Shown here: positions 53,306-64,000 of the stretch, piece by piece | Layout of the letters: every line of letters begins with the position of its first letter | Numbering within the stretch: position 1 is the first letter of the stretch | Source: Rhodospirillales bacterium | Lineage (GTDB): Bacteria > Pseudomonadota > Alphaproteobacteria > Rhodospirillales > Shumkoniaceae | DNA: 64,000 nucleotides | Reading direction: 5' to 3' | Assembly: GCA_018432935.1 (NCBI GenBank) | Contig: JAHDSF010000004.1 | Coordinates: forward strand, 1-64,000 | Position numbers and translations under genes: made by a program | Notes under the pieces: generated by a model | Databases searched by the model: none | Seen by the model: only the letters and a program-made list of their open reading frames with translations | Told to the model about the DNA's origin: nothing

Positions 53306-55516
53306 TTACTTCCCGGCCACGTCTTCCTCGTCCGGGACCGTCGCCGACAGCCCCTGGCGCTCGTCGGCGACGGCGCTGCAGACCTCGCGCAGGAACGGGT
53401 CCTGCGACAACGCTTCGACCGGCTTCGAAACCTTGCGCCGCCAATTCGGGTACTCGTGGGTCGTGCCTGGAAGGTTGAGCTGCTCGGATTCCAGGAACAC
53501 GTCGTCGAGGTTGACCATCATCAGCCGTGACGGCGAGCGGGCGAGGAAGCGCTCGACGGCGAGTGTCAGCTCGACCAGCCGGTCCGGCTCCCCGGATGGT
53601 GCCCCGCCATCGGAGAAGTCTTTGCCCAGCAGGTGCTGGTCTTCGAGCGCGGCCACCAGGTAGTCGCGCTCCTGGTCGCGCGCCGCCTGGTCGTCGCCCT
53701 TGCTGCTGTCGATCAGCTTCAGCTTGCGCCGCAACGCCAGATCGCGGCCCGACCAATGGCCGGCGACGGTCGGCAGGTCATGGGTGGTGGCGATCGACAG
53801 CGCGTGCTCCGGATAGCGGTCCGGCCGCTTGAACAGCCCGTTCGGATAGCGCTCGAAGTAGAAGACCCGGTACGACAGCACGCCCTCCGAGGCCATCGTC
53901 TCGCGGAATCCCTCGGGCACGGTGCCGAGGTCCTCGCCGATGACGAGGCAGGAGTTGAGCGTGCTTTCGAGGGCGAGCACGCCCAGCAGCTCGTCCATCG
54001 GGTACTTCACGTAGGCCCCGTCGCGCGGACTCGCGCCTTCCGGGATCCAGTAAAGCCGCATCAGCGCCATCGCGTGGTCGATGCGCAGCGCACCGAGGTG
54101 TCGCATGTTGGCGCGCAGCATGGCGACCAGCGGTGCGTAGGCCTGCTCCCGCATGGTCAACGGATGGCTCGGCGGATTGCCCCAGTTCTGGCCCAGGGGG
54201 CTGAAGGTATCGGGCGGAGCCCCGAAGCGCATGCTCCCGACGAGGACGTCCTGGTTGGCCCACGCCTCGGCTCCGGTCGGTTCCACCCCCACCGCGAGGT
54301 CCCCGTAAAGGCCCAGCGACATGCCGCGGGCGTGGGCATGCTCCGCCACCTCGCCGAGCTGGCCGTCGGCCAGCCATTGCAGGTACTCGTGGTACTCGAT
54401 CTCGTCGGGATTGGCCTCGGCGTAGGACTGAACCTCGGCGTTCTCCGGTCGGCGGTATTCGGGCGGCCAGGTCTGCCAGCGGCCATTGGCGAACCTGTTC
54501 TTCAGGCCCTGGTAGATGGCGTAGCGCCGCAGTGCCTCGCCCCCCTCGGCCCGGAACAGCTCGAAGGCCGCCCTGCGGGCGTCGTGGGGTTCGTCGCGCG
54601 GATGCAGCTTCAGGAACGTCTCGTGGAGTGCCCGCAACACCCGCAGCTTAAGATCGGCGACCCCTTCGTAGTCGACGTAGGGTGCGTCGCGCAGTTTCGC
54701 CGCGATCCTCGCCTCGTCCGGCATTCCGTCGGCGACCTCGGCGAACTCGGCGATCGCCGTGACGTCGAGGTAGAGCGGATTCAGGAATTGCCGGCTGGAC
54801 GGCGAATACGGGCTCGGCACACAGGGCTGCCGCAGCAGCCGCGCATGGAGAGGATCGATGCCGACGAAATCCGCGCCCAGCGACTTGGCCGCGTCGGCGA
54901 ACCTGGTCAGGGTGCCGAAATCCCCCACCCCCCAGTTGGCAGCCGACCGCAGGGCGTAGAGGTGGCTGCCCAGACCGAACACGCGCTCGCCGCGGCGGTA
55001 CCATTCGGGCAGGAAGCAGCGCTCGGGGGCGGCGATCAGAGCCATTGCCCCCTGCAGTCCTCCGCCCTCCACCCGCAGCCGATGGTAGCCGATCGCGAAC
55101 CGGTCGGGCAGGGCGACGCGGTAGCGCGCCATCGCAATGCCGTCGACGGTTCTCACGTCGACCAGCGCCGAATCCTGCGGCCGCAGCTCGTCCTCGAACA
55201 GAACGCCGTTGTCGCATTCCAGATGCCAGCGGAACGGGCGGGCGGCCAGCGCCTGGGGAATGGTCAGTACGAAGGCAGGCGCTGAACGGCCGAACCGATG
55301 GACGGCAACCGGCGGCAGCATGGTGCGCCAGCGGCGGGTCTCGTACGCTTCGCAGGCGTTGCGCGTGGCGGCGCGCGACGAGACGTCGAAACCCATGCCG
55401 GCGAGAATCGCCCGGACGGCGTCATCCGACGTCTCGTAGTAGTTGCCGAAGACGTCCCAGAAACTGGGTTCGACGCCGACGAGTTCCGCAAGACGTCGAA
55501 GATGGCTCTTTTCCAT
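53306..55516 (-). CDS. malQ: 4-alpha-glucanotransferase
   Basis: A 736-residue GH77 amylomaltase/disproportionating enzyme that moves maltosyl and longer units between alpha-glucans. It has the long form with an N-terminal extra domain. Motifs: FVGIDPLHARLLRQPCVPSP, PSSRQFLNPLYLDV, LRIDHAMALMRLYWIPEG with the nucleophile Asp, VIGEDLGTVPEGFRE with the general acid Glu, and IATTHDLPTVAGHWSGRD. It would recycle the short maltodextrins left by glgP and glgX. Its ATG is 38 bp after the glgX stop, same strand. Confidence 0.94.
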   Translation of the reverse strand: MEKSHLRRLAELVGVEPSFWDVFGNYYETSDDAVRAILAGMGFDVSSRAATRNACEAYETRRWRTMLPPVAVHRFGRSAPAFVLTIPQALAARPFRWHLECDNGVLFEDELRPQDSALVDVRTVDGIAMARYRVALPDRFAIGYHRLRVEGGGLQGAMALIAAPERCFLPEWYRRGERVFGLGSHLYALRSAANWGVGDFGTLTRFADAAKSLGADFVGIDPLHARLLRQPCVPSPYSPSSRQFLNPLYLDVTAIAEFAEVADGMPDEARIAAKLRDAPYVDYEGVADLKLRVLRALHETFLKLHPRDEPHDARRAAFELFRAEGGEALRRYAIYQGLKNRFANGRWQTWPPEYRRPENAEVQSYAEANPDEIEYHEYLQWLADGQLGEVAEHAHARGMSLGLYGDLAVGVEPTGAEAWANQDVLVGSMRFGAPPDTFSPLGQNWGNPPSHPLTMREQAYAPLVAMLRANMRHLGALRIDHAMALMRLYWIPEGASPRDGAYVKYPMDELLGVLALESTLNSCLVIGEDLGTVPEGFRETMASEGVLSYRVFYFERYPNGLFKRPDRYPEHALSIATTHDLPTVAGHWSGRDLALRRKLKLIDSSKGDDQAARDQERDYLVAALEDQHLLGKDFSDGGAPSGEPDRLVELTLAVERFLARSPSRLMMVNLDDVFLESEQLNLPGTTHEYPNWRRKVSKPVEALSQDPFLREVCSAVADERQGLSATVPDEEDVAGK

Positions 55517-55553
55517 CGCGCCTCCAGGGTCGGCGCACCCGCGCCGTTGTCAC

Positions 55554-57727
<2,174 letters not shown>

Positions 57728-57731
<4 letters not shown>

Positions 57732-59932
57732 GCCGCGGCATCCTCCGGCCGGAGGTAGAGCACGCCCAGCGGCGGCAGCGACAACGGCACGGAGAAGCCC
57801 TGGTTATGCATCGGGATGGGATCCGCGGTCACGCCGCCGCCGTTGCCGACGTTGGAGCCCCCATAGCGGGCCCCGTCGGTGTTCACAACCTCGCGGTAGA
57901 AGCCGGCGAACGGCACGCCGACCCGGTAATCGTGGCGGACGATGGGCGTCAAATTGCAGACCACCACGAGGACGTCCCGGGAATTCCTGCCGCGGCGGAG
58001 GAACGAGACGACGGTGTTCTCGTGATCCGAGCAGTCGATCCATTCAAAGCCCGCGCCTTCACCGTCAAGCTCGTGCAGGGCCCCGACCGAACGCAGCAGG
58101 CCGTTGAGATCCCGCACGAGAGCCTGCACCCCCTGGTGGAAGGCGTCGTCCAGCAGATGCCAATCGAGGCTTTCGTTGTGGTTCCACTCCCGCTCCTGGC
58201 CGAACTCGCCGCCCATGAACAAGAGCTTCTTGCCTGGGTGCGCCCACATGAAGGCGTAATACAGCCGGAGATTGGCAAAGCGCTGCCAGCGGTCGCCGGG
58301 CATGCGGCTGATGATCGAGCCCTTGCCGTGCACCACCTCGTCGTGGGACAGCGGCAGCACGAAGTTTTCGTGAAAAGCGTACAGCAACCCGAACGTCAGG
58401 TCGTTGAGGTGGAACTTGCGGTGCACCGGGTCCTTCGAGATGAAGCGCAGGGTGTCGTGCATCCACCCCATGTTCCACTTGAACCCGAAGCCGAGGCCGC
58501 CGACGTAGGTCGGCCGCGACACCAGCGGCCAAGCGGTCGATTCCTCGGCCACGGTAAAGGCCTCGGGGCTGGCGGCATAGACGATCTCATTGAGGCGGCG
58601 CAGGAAGGCGATGGCCTCGAGGTTCTCGTTGCCGCCATAGCGATTGGGGATCCATTCGCCGGGTTTGCGGCTGTAGTCGAGGTAGAGCATCGAGGCGACC
58701 GCGTCCACGCGCAGGCCATCGACATGGAACTGCTGGATCCAGAACAGCGCGTTGGCCAGCAGGTAGTTGGCGACCTCCGCGCGGCCCAGATTATAGATCA
58801 GCGTGCCCCAGTCGCGGTGCCGGCCCTGACGCGGGTCGGCGTGCTCGAACAGGTTGGTGCCGTCGAATTCGGCCAGGCCGTGCGCGTCGTCGGGGAAGTG
58901 GCTGGGCACCCAGTCGACGATGACGCCCAGGCCTTCGCCATGGCAGCGATCGACGAGGGCCCGAAAATCGTCCGGGCTGCCGAAGCGGCTGGTCGGGGCG
59001 TAAAGGCCGAGCGGCTGATATCCCCACGAACCGTCGAACGGATGCTCGGCAATCGGCATCAGTTCGAGATGGGTGAAGCCCATGTCGCGCACGTACGGCA
59101 CCAGGGTGTCGGCGAGTTCGCGGTAGCTCAGCGGCCGGTAGCCCTCCTCGGAGACGCGGCGCCACGAGCCCAGGTGGACTTCGTAGATCGAGATCGGCCG
59201 CTCGCGCTGACCCGCCGGCTCCTGCCGCGTCATCCAGTCGTCGTCGGTCCAGCGGAAGCCCTCGCTGCGGCGCACCACCGAGGCGGTCTGCGGGCGTACC
59301 TGGAACCCGAAGCCAAAGGGGTCGGCCTTCAGCGGCAGCAGCCCCCCGGCAGCACCGACGATCTCGTACTTGTAGAGGCAGCCCTCCGCAACCCCGGGAA
59401 CGAACATCTCCCAGACGCCGCAGCCAGGATGGCGACGCATCACGTGACGCCGCCCGTCCCAGCCATTGAGGTCGCCGACTACGCTGACCCGCCGTGCGTT
59501 GGGCGCCCAGACGGCAAACTGAACACCGGCGACCCCCTGATTGTCCGCCAGATGGGCGCCGAGTTTCTCGTAGATGCGGATATGGGTGCCCTCGGCGAAT
59601 AGATAGCGGTCGAGATCGCCGAGCAGCGAGGGAAAGCGATAAGGGTCCTCCGTCTCCACCACCGCCGCGCCCCACCGCACCCGAAGGCGATAGGACGCTG
59701 CCGCGTCCCTCTTCACGGTGGCCACGAAGACCCCCGTCGATGCAACTGGCGTCATGGCTCCGAGCACTTCGCCGGTGCCCGGAGCCACGATCCATGCCTC
59801 GTCGGCATCCGGAAGAAAGGCCCGAATGACTGCCGAACTGCCGCGCGCATGCGGTCCGAGGAAGGAGAAAGGATCGCCGTGCTCGCCCTTCGCGATTGCG
59901 ACGGCGGCCGGGTCAACGTCAACGCTATCCAT
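57728..59932 (-). CDS. glgB: 1,4-alpha-glucan branching enzyme
   Basis: A 734-residue GH13 enzyme that creates alpha-1,6 branches in glycogen. Two N-terminal CBM48-like domains come first ([40 protein letters not shown]). The catalytic regions are [30 protein letters not shown] with the nucleophile Asp, [10 protein letters not shown] with the acid Glu, and [14 protein letters not shown]. The C-terminal beta domain ends in [13 protein letters not shown]. First gene of the glgB-glgX-malQ operon; full length. Confidence 0.96.
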
Positions 59933-60025
59933 CAGGTGGCCACCGAATGGTCAATCAGTGCGCTTCGCGACGGCTTGCATAGCGGACTTGGGACGCGGGT
60001 TCAAGCGGCCCCCCCTCAGGTGCCG

Positions 60026-60277
60026 CTACAAGATTTCCTTCTTCTTGCGGGTGGTGCGGGTCGGGTTCGCTGCGCCGGGAGCCGCAGCGGCGCTCTGGCG
60101 CTTGCGCGGCGCCTTGGCAGGCTTGGCGGCATCGACTTCGCCGTTGCCACGCTTTTCCTGCATAAGCTCGCGCTCGGCCGCTAGCCAATGCTCAAGATCA
60201 TGTCCTACCGGCCGCCCCTCGGCCTCCCATATTTCGAACGCGCGGGCCCGAACTCGATCATCATGCAAAGTGCTCAT
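60026..60277 (-). CDS. DUF2934 protein
   Basis: An 83-residue protein: VRARAFEIWEAEGRPVGHDL, then EHWLAAERELM, is the DUF2934 signature, a small helical domain of unknown function common in alphaproteobacteria. The C-terminal half is a Lys/Ala/Arg-rich tail (AKPAKAPRKRQSAAAAPGAA) that could bind nucleic acid (inference). The ATG at 60277 is chosen over the longer frame because the signature begins soon after it. Confidence 0.75.
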   Translation of the reverse strand: MSTLHDDRVRARAFEIWEAEGRPVGHDLEHWLAAERELMQEKRGNGEVDAAKPAKAPRKRQSAAAAPGAANPTRTTRKKKEIL

Positions 60278-60384
60278 GAGAAGATTCCCTTGACTTGCGT
60301 TGTGAAAATCTCTTGGTTCCTCCGCAGTCTCGGCGGCTTTCCGGCTCTTCTGACAATCTGTCCGCGACCAACTCCGATACGGTT

Positions 60385-60741
60385 TCAAAACTCGATGTGC
60401 TTGCGGGCGTTGCCCCTCGCCTTCTCGACGGGGTAACGCACCCCATTGCGGTCAATTTTGGCCGCTGCAGCGGCGGCGAGATCGATGCCGGCGTGCTCAC
60501 AGACCAGAAGCAGGTAAAGGAAGACGTCTGCCGTCTCGTCCGCAAGGCGATCCCGGAACGCCGGGTCCGCAAGCCGCCGCTCGATGTCGTCATCGGCCAG
60601 CCACTGGGTGAGTTCGAGCAGTTCTCCAGCCTCGATGGCGACCGACGACACCAGATTACGCAGCGAATGGAAGCGGCGCCAGTCCCGTTCGTCACGGAAC
60701 CGGAGAAGACGTTCGGTCAGCTCGCTGATCGCGTTGTCCAT
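60385..60741 (-). CDS. MazG-like nucleotide pyrophosphohydrolase
   Basis: A 118-residue all-alpha NTP pyrophosphatase. The metal-binding motif is visible as SVAIEAGELLELTQWLAD (ExxE) and RLADETADVFLYLLLVCEHA (ExxD). It probably degrades noncanonical or stress nucleotides such as dCTP analogues. The ATG at 60741 (MDNAISELTERLLRF) is the family-like start. It follows the S41 protease gene by eight bases on the same strand. Confidence 0.85.
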   Translation of the reverse strand: MDNAISELTERLLRFRDERDWRRFHSLRNLVSSVAIEAGELLELTQWLADDDIERRLADPAFRDRLADETADVFLYLLLVCEHAGIDLAAAAAAKIDRNGVRYPVEKARGNARKHIEF

Positions 60742-60749
60742 CCTGCCGA

Positions 60750-62249
60750 TCAACCGCCATCCTTCTTCGCGAGCCGCGACAGAAAGGCCTTCTCGCCGCC
60801 CGCGTTGAGGTACTCCAGGGCGCAGCCGAGGATGCGATCCTCGTCCTTGCCGACGGGTCGGCATGCGGATTCCGGGACGTTGGCATGGGTCTCGCGAGCG
60901 TTTGGCAGGTCGGCCGCCAATGCCCCTGGAAGATCCGCCTCCCGCGGGAAGGCTGCAGTCTCGACCTCCTCGATCGTGATGTCGGGGGTGACGCCGCGGC
61001 CCTGGATGGTCCGCCCCGACGGTGCGTAATAGAGCTGAGTCGTCAGCTTGAGAGCGCCTTTCCAGGGCAACGGCGAGATCGTCTGCACCGATCCCTTGCC
61101 GTAGGAGCGACGCCCCATCACGATCGCCCGGTTGTTCTCCTGCAGGGCGCTGGCGACGATCTCCGCGGCCGAAGCGGAGCCGCCGTCGATCAGGACCACC
61201 ATCGGCACCCCTTCGGCAAGGTCGCCTCTGTGCGCCCTGAACACCCTGTTCAGACGTTCGTTGCGACCGCGGACCGCAACGATCACTCCGTCGTCGAGCA
61301 GGGCGTCGGCAATCGCCTGCGACTGGTCGAGCAGGCCGCCGGGGTTGCGACGCAGGTCCAGCACAAGACCCGACAGACCGGTGCTCGGCGCCTGCCGCCA
61401 GAGGGCCTGCATCGCGGTGATCAGCCCCTCCTCCGCCCGCTCGCTGAAGCTGGCGATGCGGACATAGCCGATATCGCCTTCCAGGCGCCAGCGCACCGGG
61501 CGGACATGGACCACGTCGCGCACCAGGGAAACGTTGAAGGGAGCCGTCTCGCCGCGCTGGATGGTGAGCAGGATCCGCGTCCCCGGCTGGCCCCGCATGC
61601 GCCGCACCGCATCCTGCAGCGACAGCCCGATGATCGAATCTCCATCAAGGTGGGTAATCACGTCCTCGGGCTGGATCCCGGCCCGCGAGGCCGGAGTGTC
61701 CTCGATCGGCGAGACGACCTTGACCCGCTGGTTCTCCTGGGTGATCTCGATCCCCAGGCCGCCGAACTCGCCCGAGGTGGCGACCTGCATCTCCATCAGT
61801 TCCTGCGGGTCGAGGTATGCGGAGTGCGGATCAAGCGAGGTCATCATCGCATCGAGCGCCGCCTCGACGGCGGCATCCACGCCCACACCAGGTTCCTTCG
61901 GAAGCTTGTTCATGCCCTGAATGGCAGCGTCGACCAGACGGGCATCGTCGACCGGATTGACGTAATCGCCGTGGATACGCCGCAGGGCGTCCCGGAAATG
62001 GGCGCTTTCCTGGGTCACCGCCGCGCGATCCTCGGGCATCGTCTCGTGAAGAGCGGTCTCGAAACGGGTCGCCTCGGTCTGGGTTACCGGCGACAGGGCG
62101 TAGGTATCTCCCCACACCGTCTGCAGCACGCGGTCGACCGAGGCGGTATCCCCGGCTTGGCAGCCGCTGAGGGAAGGCAGGAAAGCGACCGCCGCCGCGA
62201 TTCCCGCGACGACGGCAACCAGGCGGTACCCGTCTTTCGTCGTAGTCAC
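60750..62249 (-). CDS. Lipoprotein S41-family C-terminal processing protease
   Basis: A 499-residue periplasmic CtpA/Prc-type protease. The N-terminus ends a hydrophobic stretch in LPSLSGCQAGD, a lipobox, so it is probably lipid-anchored. A PDZ domain follows (about 150-240: GLGIEITQENQRVKVVSPIE). The peptidase core has LVLDLRRNPGGLLDQS, DGGSASAAEIVASALQ with the catalytic Ser, and GRRSYGKGSVQTISPL with the Lys. GTG 62249 is chosen because GGAGGA lies five bases upstream; the frame to 62393 is longer. Confidence 0.9.
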   Translation of the reverse strand: MTTTKDGYRLVAVVAGIAAAVAFLPSLSGCQAGDTASVDRVLQTVWGDTYALSPVTQTEATRFETALHETMPEDRAAVTQESAHFRDALRRIHGDYVNPVDDARLVDAAIQGMNKLPKEPGVGVDAAVEAALDAMMTSLDPHSAYLDPQELMEMQVATSGEFGGLGIEITQENQRVKVVSPIEDTPASRAGIQPEDVITHLDGDSIIGLSLQDAVRRMRGQPGTRILLTIQRGETAPFNVSLVRDVVHVRPVRWRLEGDIGYVRIASFSERAEEGLITAMQALWRQAPSTGLSGLVLDLRRNPGGLLDQSQAIADALLDDGVIVAVRGRNERLNRVFRAHRGDLAEGVPMVVLIDGGSASAAEIVASALQENNRAIVMGRRSYGKGSVQTISPLPWKGALKLTTQLYYAPSGRTIQGRGVTPDITIEEVETAAFPREADLPGALAADLPNARETHANVPESACRPVGKDEDRILGCALEYLNAGGEKAFLSRLAKKDGG

Positions 62250-62289
62250 TTCAGTCCTCCAAGCGCCTCGGACCACGTGTGGCGCTTCG

Positions 62290-63219
62290 CTACCCGTCGG
62301 CCACGATCCTCGCCACCAGCTCCGCCTGGACCCGCTCGGCATCCTCGTTCTCGACCTGGCATGTGCCGGCGTTCTCGTGGCCGCCGCCGCCATACGCGAG
62401 CATGAGATTTCCTATGTGAGTCTTCGACGTCCTGTTCAGAATCGACTTGCCGACCGCAAACACCGTGTTGAGCCTGTTCAGCCCCCACATCACGTGCATA
62501 GAGATGTTGATCGCCGGGAACAAAGCATAGATGACAAACCGGTTTCCGGCGAAAATTCTCTCTTCCTGCCGCAGATCGAGAACCCCAAGGGTCCCGTGGA
62601 CGGTCGTGCAGCGGCGGATTTGATCCATGTGCCAGGGTCGGTGCTCGTTGTAAAGATCGATTCTCTCCTTGACATCGGGCAGTGCCATGATCTGCTCGAT
62701 CGAGTGGTCGCGGCAGTAGTCGATCAGCTCGAGCATGAGCTGGTAGTTGGAGATCCGGAAGTCGCGGAACCGCCCAAGGCCGGTGCGTGAATCCATGATG
62801 TAGTTGAGCAGCACCCAGCCTTTGGGCTCCAGGACTTCCTGCTCGTTGAACTGCGCCGAATCACCCTGGTCGACCGCCTCCATCATGTCCTCGGCGATGG
62901 CGGCGAACTTCGCCTCGCCCCCCAGGTACTCGTAGACGACGCGGGCGGCCGAGGGTGCCTCCGGCTCGTTGACGTAGTTCGCCGGAGCCTTGCCCAACCG
63001 GCGCAGCTCGCTGGCGTGATGGTCGAACGCCAGGTGGACGCCGTTGACGTACGGCAGGTTGGTGGTGATGTCGCGATCCGAGATCAGGATGGTGCCATCC
63101 TGCATGTCCTTGGGATGGACGAACTTGATCTCGTCGATCATGCCCGCTTCCCTGAGCAGCACCGCACAGACGAGACCGTCGAAATCGCTGCGCGTTACCA
63201 ATCGGTAGTAAGTGTTCAT
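62290..63219 (-). CDS. DHH-family phosphoesterase (exopolyphosphatase-like)
   Basis: A 309-residue DHH/DHHA1 protein. VTRSDFDGLVCAVLL and ISDRDITTNLPYVNGVHLAF with FDHHASELRRLG are metal-binding motifs of the DHH domain; the C-terminus YGGGGHENAGTCQVE is the DHHA1 motif. Members cleave phosphodiester or phosphoanhydride bonds (pAp, c-di-AMP, polyphosphate, oligonucleotides); which one applies here is not readable. ATG 63219 (MNTYYRLVTRSDFD) matches family starts. It lies 40 bp before the protease gene in the same direction. Confidence 0.85.
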   Translation of the reverse strand: MNTYYRLVTRSDFDGLVCAVLLREAGMIDEIKFVHPKDMQDGTILISDRDITTNLPYVNGVHLAFDHHASELRRLGKAPANYVNEPEAPSAARVVYEYLGGEAKFAAIAEDMMEAVDQGDSAQFNEQEVLEPKGWVLLNYIMDSRTGLGRFRDFRISNYQLMLELIDYCRDHSIEQIMALPDVKERIDLYNEHRPWHMDQIRRCTTVHGTLGVLDLRQEERIFAGNRFVIYALFPAINISMHVMWGLNRLNTVFAVGKSILNRTSKTHIGNLMLAYGGGGHENAGTCQVENEDAERVQAELVARIVADG

Positions 63220-63332
63220 CGTTTCTTCTCGCCCCCCGCTCCTCCCCTCCCCCGAGGGGTCTTTCATGGTAGCGTAGCGGTCCGTCGTTGCCGAAGTGTA
63301 AAAGTGGCGCTCCCCCGACCGGATACGCGCCC

Positions 63333-63563
63333 TCAACCGGGGCGGCCCTGCCCCCCCTGCCGACGGCCCCAGGCGCCGATCGCATCGCCGATCTCGGCCG
63401 CCTTCTCGGCTGTCAGCTCAAGATCGGTGAAGCGGTTGCCCTCGCGGATGCGGACCCGCAGGATGATCATGCCGCCATCGAGCGTCGCCTCCTGCAGCCG
63501 CACCTCGCGCCCCCAGGGAGCCTGAAAGGCCGCAAGTTCGCGGACCTCATGGAATACTGTCAT
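63333..63563 (-). CDS. Small DUF6967-like protein
   Basis: A 76-residue soluble protein: VRELAAFQAPWGREVRLQEA, then MIILRVRIREGNRFTDLELT. I associate this with the small DUF6967 family, of unknown function. The ATG at 63563 is chosen; a longer frame starts at 63608. It lies divergent from the dsrA-like gene, with a 368-bp gap. Confidence 0.6.
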   Translation of the reverse strand: MTVFHEVRELAAFQAPWGREVRLQEATLDGGMIILRVRIREGNRFTDLELTAEKAAEIGDAIGAWGRRQGGQGRPG

Positions 63564-63931
63564 GGTGAACTCTCCCGCGCTGCGTGTGCGAATAATAGGC
63601 GTTATCATTTAAATAAACGTAGTTTTGCCGCAAGAAATATCTGGATTCCGCCGCCCGACCTAGTTTAAGTTTGAAAGCGATTTCACGATCCAGCGCCATT
63701 GGGCAGGTTCGTAGAGGGGTATGGGTTCTGGTTTGGGTGCCGCCTCTGCGGCCTGCGGTTGTACATGCAATTCTTGTCCCTCGGCAGTCTGAAGCACGTG
63801 GTATGGGTCGAGAGCCTGCAGAAGGCCGGACGCGGGGCTGCTTGTTCCGGCCGCAATCCTGACAGCGATGGTGTGGTCGTGAGCGGGCTTCCCGCCTGCC
63901 GGCCGTGTCTGTGACTTGGGGAGGAGACTCC
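63564..63931. promoter_or_regulatory. Promoter region upstream of dsrA
   Basis: A 368-bp region between divergent genes. The left 110 bp are A/T-rich (CATTTAAATAAACG) and likely hold promoters. A 23-codon frame at 63721-63792 encodes a Cys-rich peptide (AACGCTCNSC); it has a GAGG just upstream but no proof of translation. GAGGAG at 63921-63926 is the ribosome site of dsrA. Confidence 0.5.
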
Positions 63932-64000
63932 ATGGCGAAGAAGATGCCTGAAACGCCGATGCTGGACGAGCTGGAAAGCGGCCCTTGGCCGAGCTTCGTC
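63932..64000 (+). CDS. dsrA: Dissimilatory-type sulfite reductase alpha subunit, 5' end only
   Basis: Only 23 codons fit in the window, read from ATG 63932 behind GAGGAG. The segment TPMLDELESGPWPSFV closely matches the conserved N-terminus of DsrA, siroheme sulfite reductase alpha subunit. In alphaproteobacteria this enzyme is normally the oxidative (reverse) type, working on stored sulfur or sulfide. The window does not show the siroheme motifs, so the direction and completeness of the dsr operon cannot be judged. Confidence 0.75.
   Translation, partial: MAKKMPETPMLDELESGPWPSFV

Noticed and set aside
53633..55285. 550-codon plus-strand frame opposite malQ
   Set aside because: Antisense shadow of a gene with intact GH77 catalytic motifs; no recognisable domains.

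Overview
This 64 kb window looks like a chromosome segment of a high-GC alphaproteobacterium, most likely of the Rhodospirillales type. The clues are strong G/C third-position bias, a six-gene Ech-type energy-converting [NiFe] hydrogenase, a PEP-CTERM protein, a FeoAB iron transporter and, at the very right edge, the first 23 codons of a dsrA-like (dissimilatory/reverse sulfite reductase alpha) gene. The taxonomic placement is inference.

Positions 1 to about 22,384 are accessory DNA. The left 8.5 kb is an insertion-sequence graveyard: a broken DDE transposase, an IS1595-type transposase, IS5 and IS1595 scraps, and a decayed IS91-type element with a broken tyrosine recombinase. Between these lie a Fic protein and a TumE-type toxin-antitoxin pair. 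From 8.5 to 13.4 kb there is an excisionase-like gene, two very divergent tandem tyrosine recombinases and an unknown gene. From 13.7 to 17.3 kb there are two tandem secreted beta-helix proteins, a FkbM methyltransferase fused in frame to the tail of an outer-membrane barrel, and a PEP-CTERM gene whose signal peptide is out of frame. From 17.6 to 22.3 kb a second recombination module holds an unknown gene, an AAA+ ATPase, another unknown gene, two excisionase-like paralogues and a tyrosine integrase. That integrase sits just inside the 3' end of a tRNA-Lys gene, the classic arrangement for an integrated island.

From the tRNA rightward the DNA looks like core genome. It starts with a giant RTX/cadherin-like adhesin (22.6-28.1 kb) with three 501-bp internal repeats. 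A signalling block follows (PAS histidine kinase, HD hydrolase, PAS-GGDEF-EAL protein), then a GT39-type glycosyltransferase, a tartrate/isopropylmalate-type dehydrogenase and aldose 1-epimerase. The Ech hydrogenase operon (echA-F order, minus strand, 42.0-36.8 kb) comes next.

The 42.4-59.9 kb stretch combines a glutathione transferase, the feoAA-feoB-feoC iron operon behind a Fur-like box, a porin, and an essentially complete glycogen cycle: glgC, glgA, glgP, malQ, glgX and glgB. Together with the hydrogenase this suggests a bacterium that stores glycogen and can dispose of reductant as H2 when oxygen is low (inference). The right end holds DUF2934, MazG-like, S41 protease, DHH phosphoesterase and DUF6967-like genes before dsrA.
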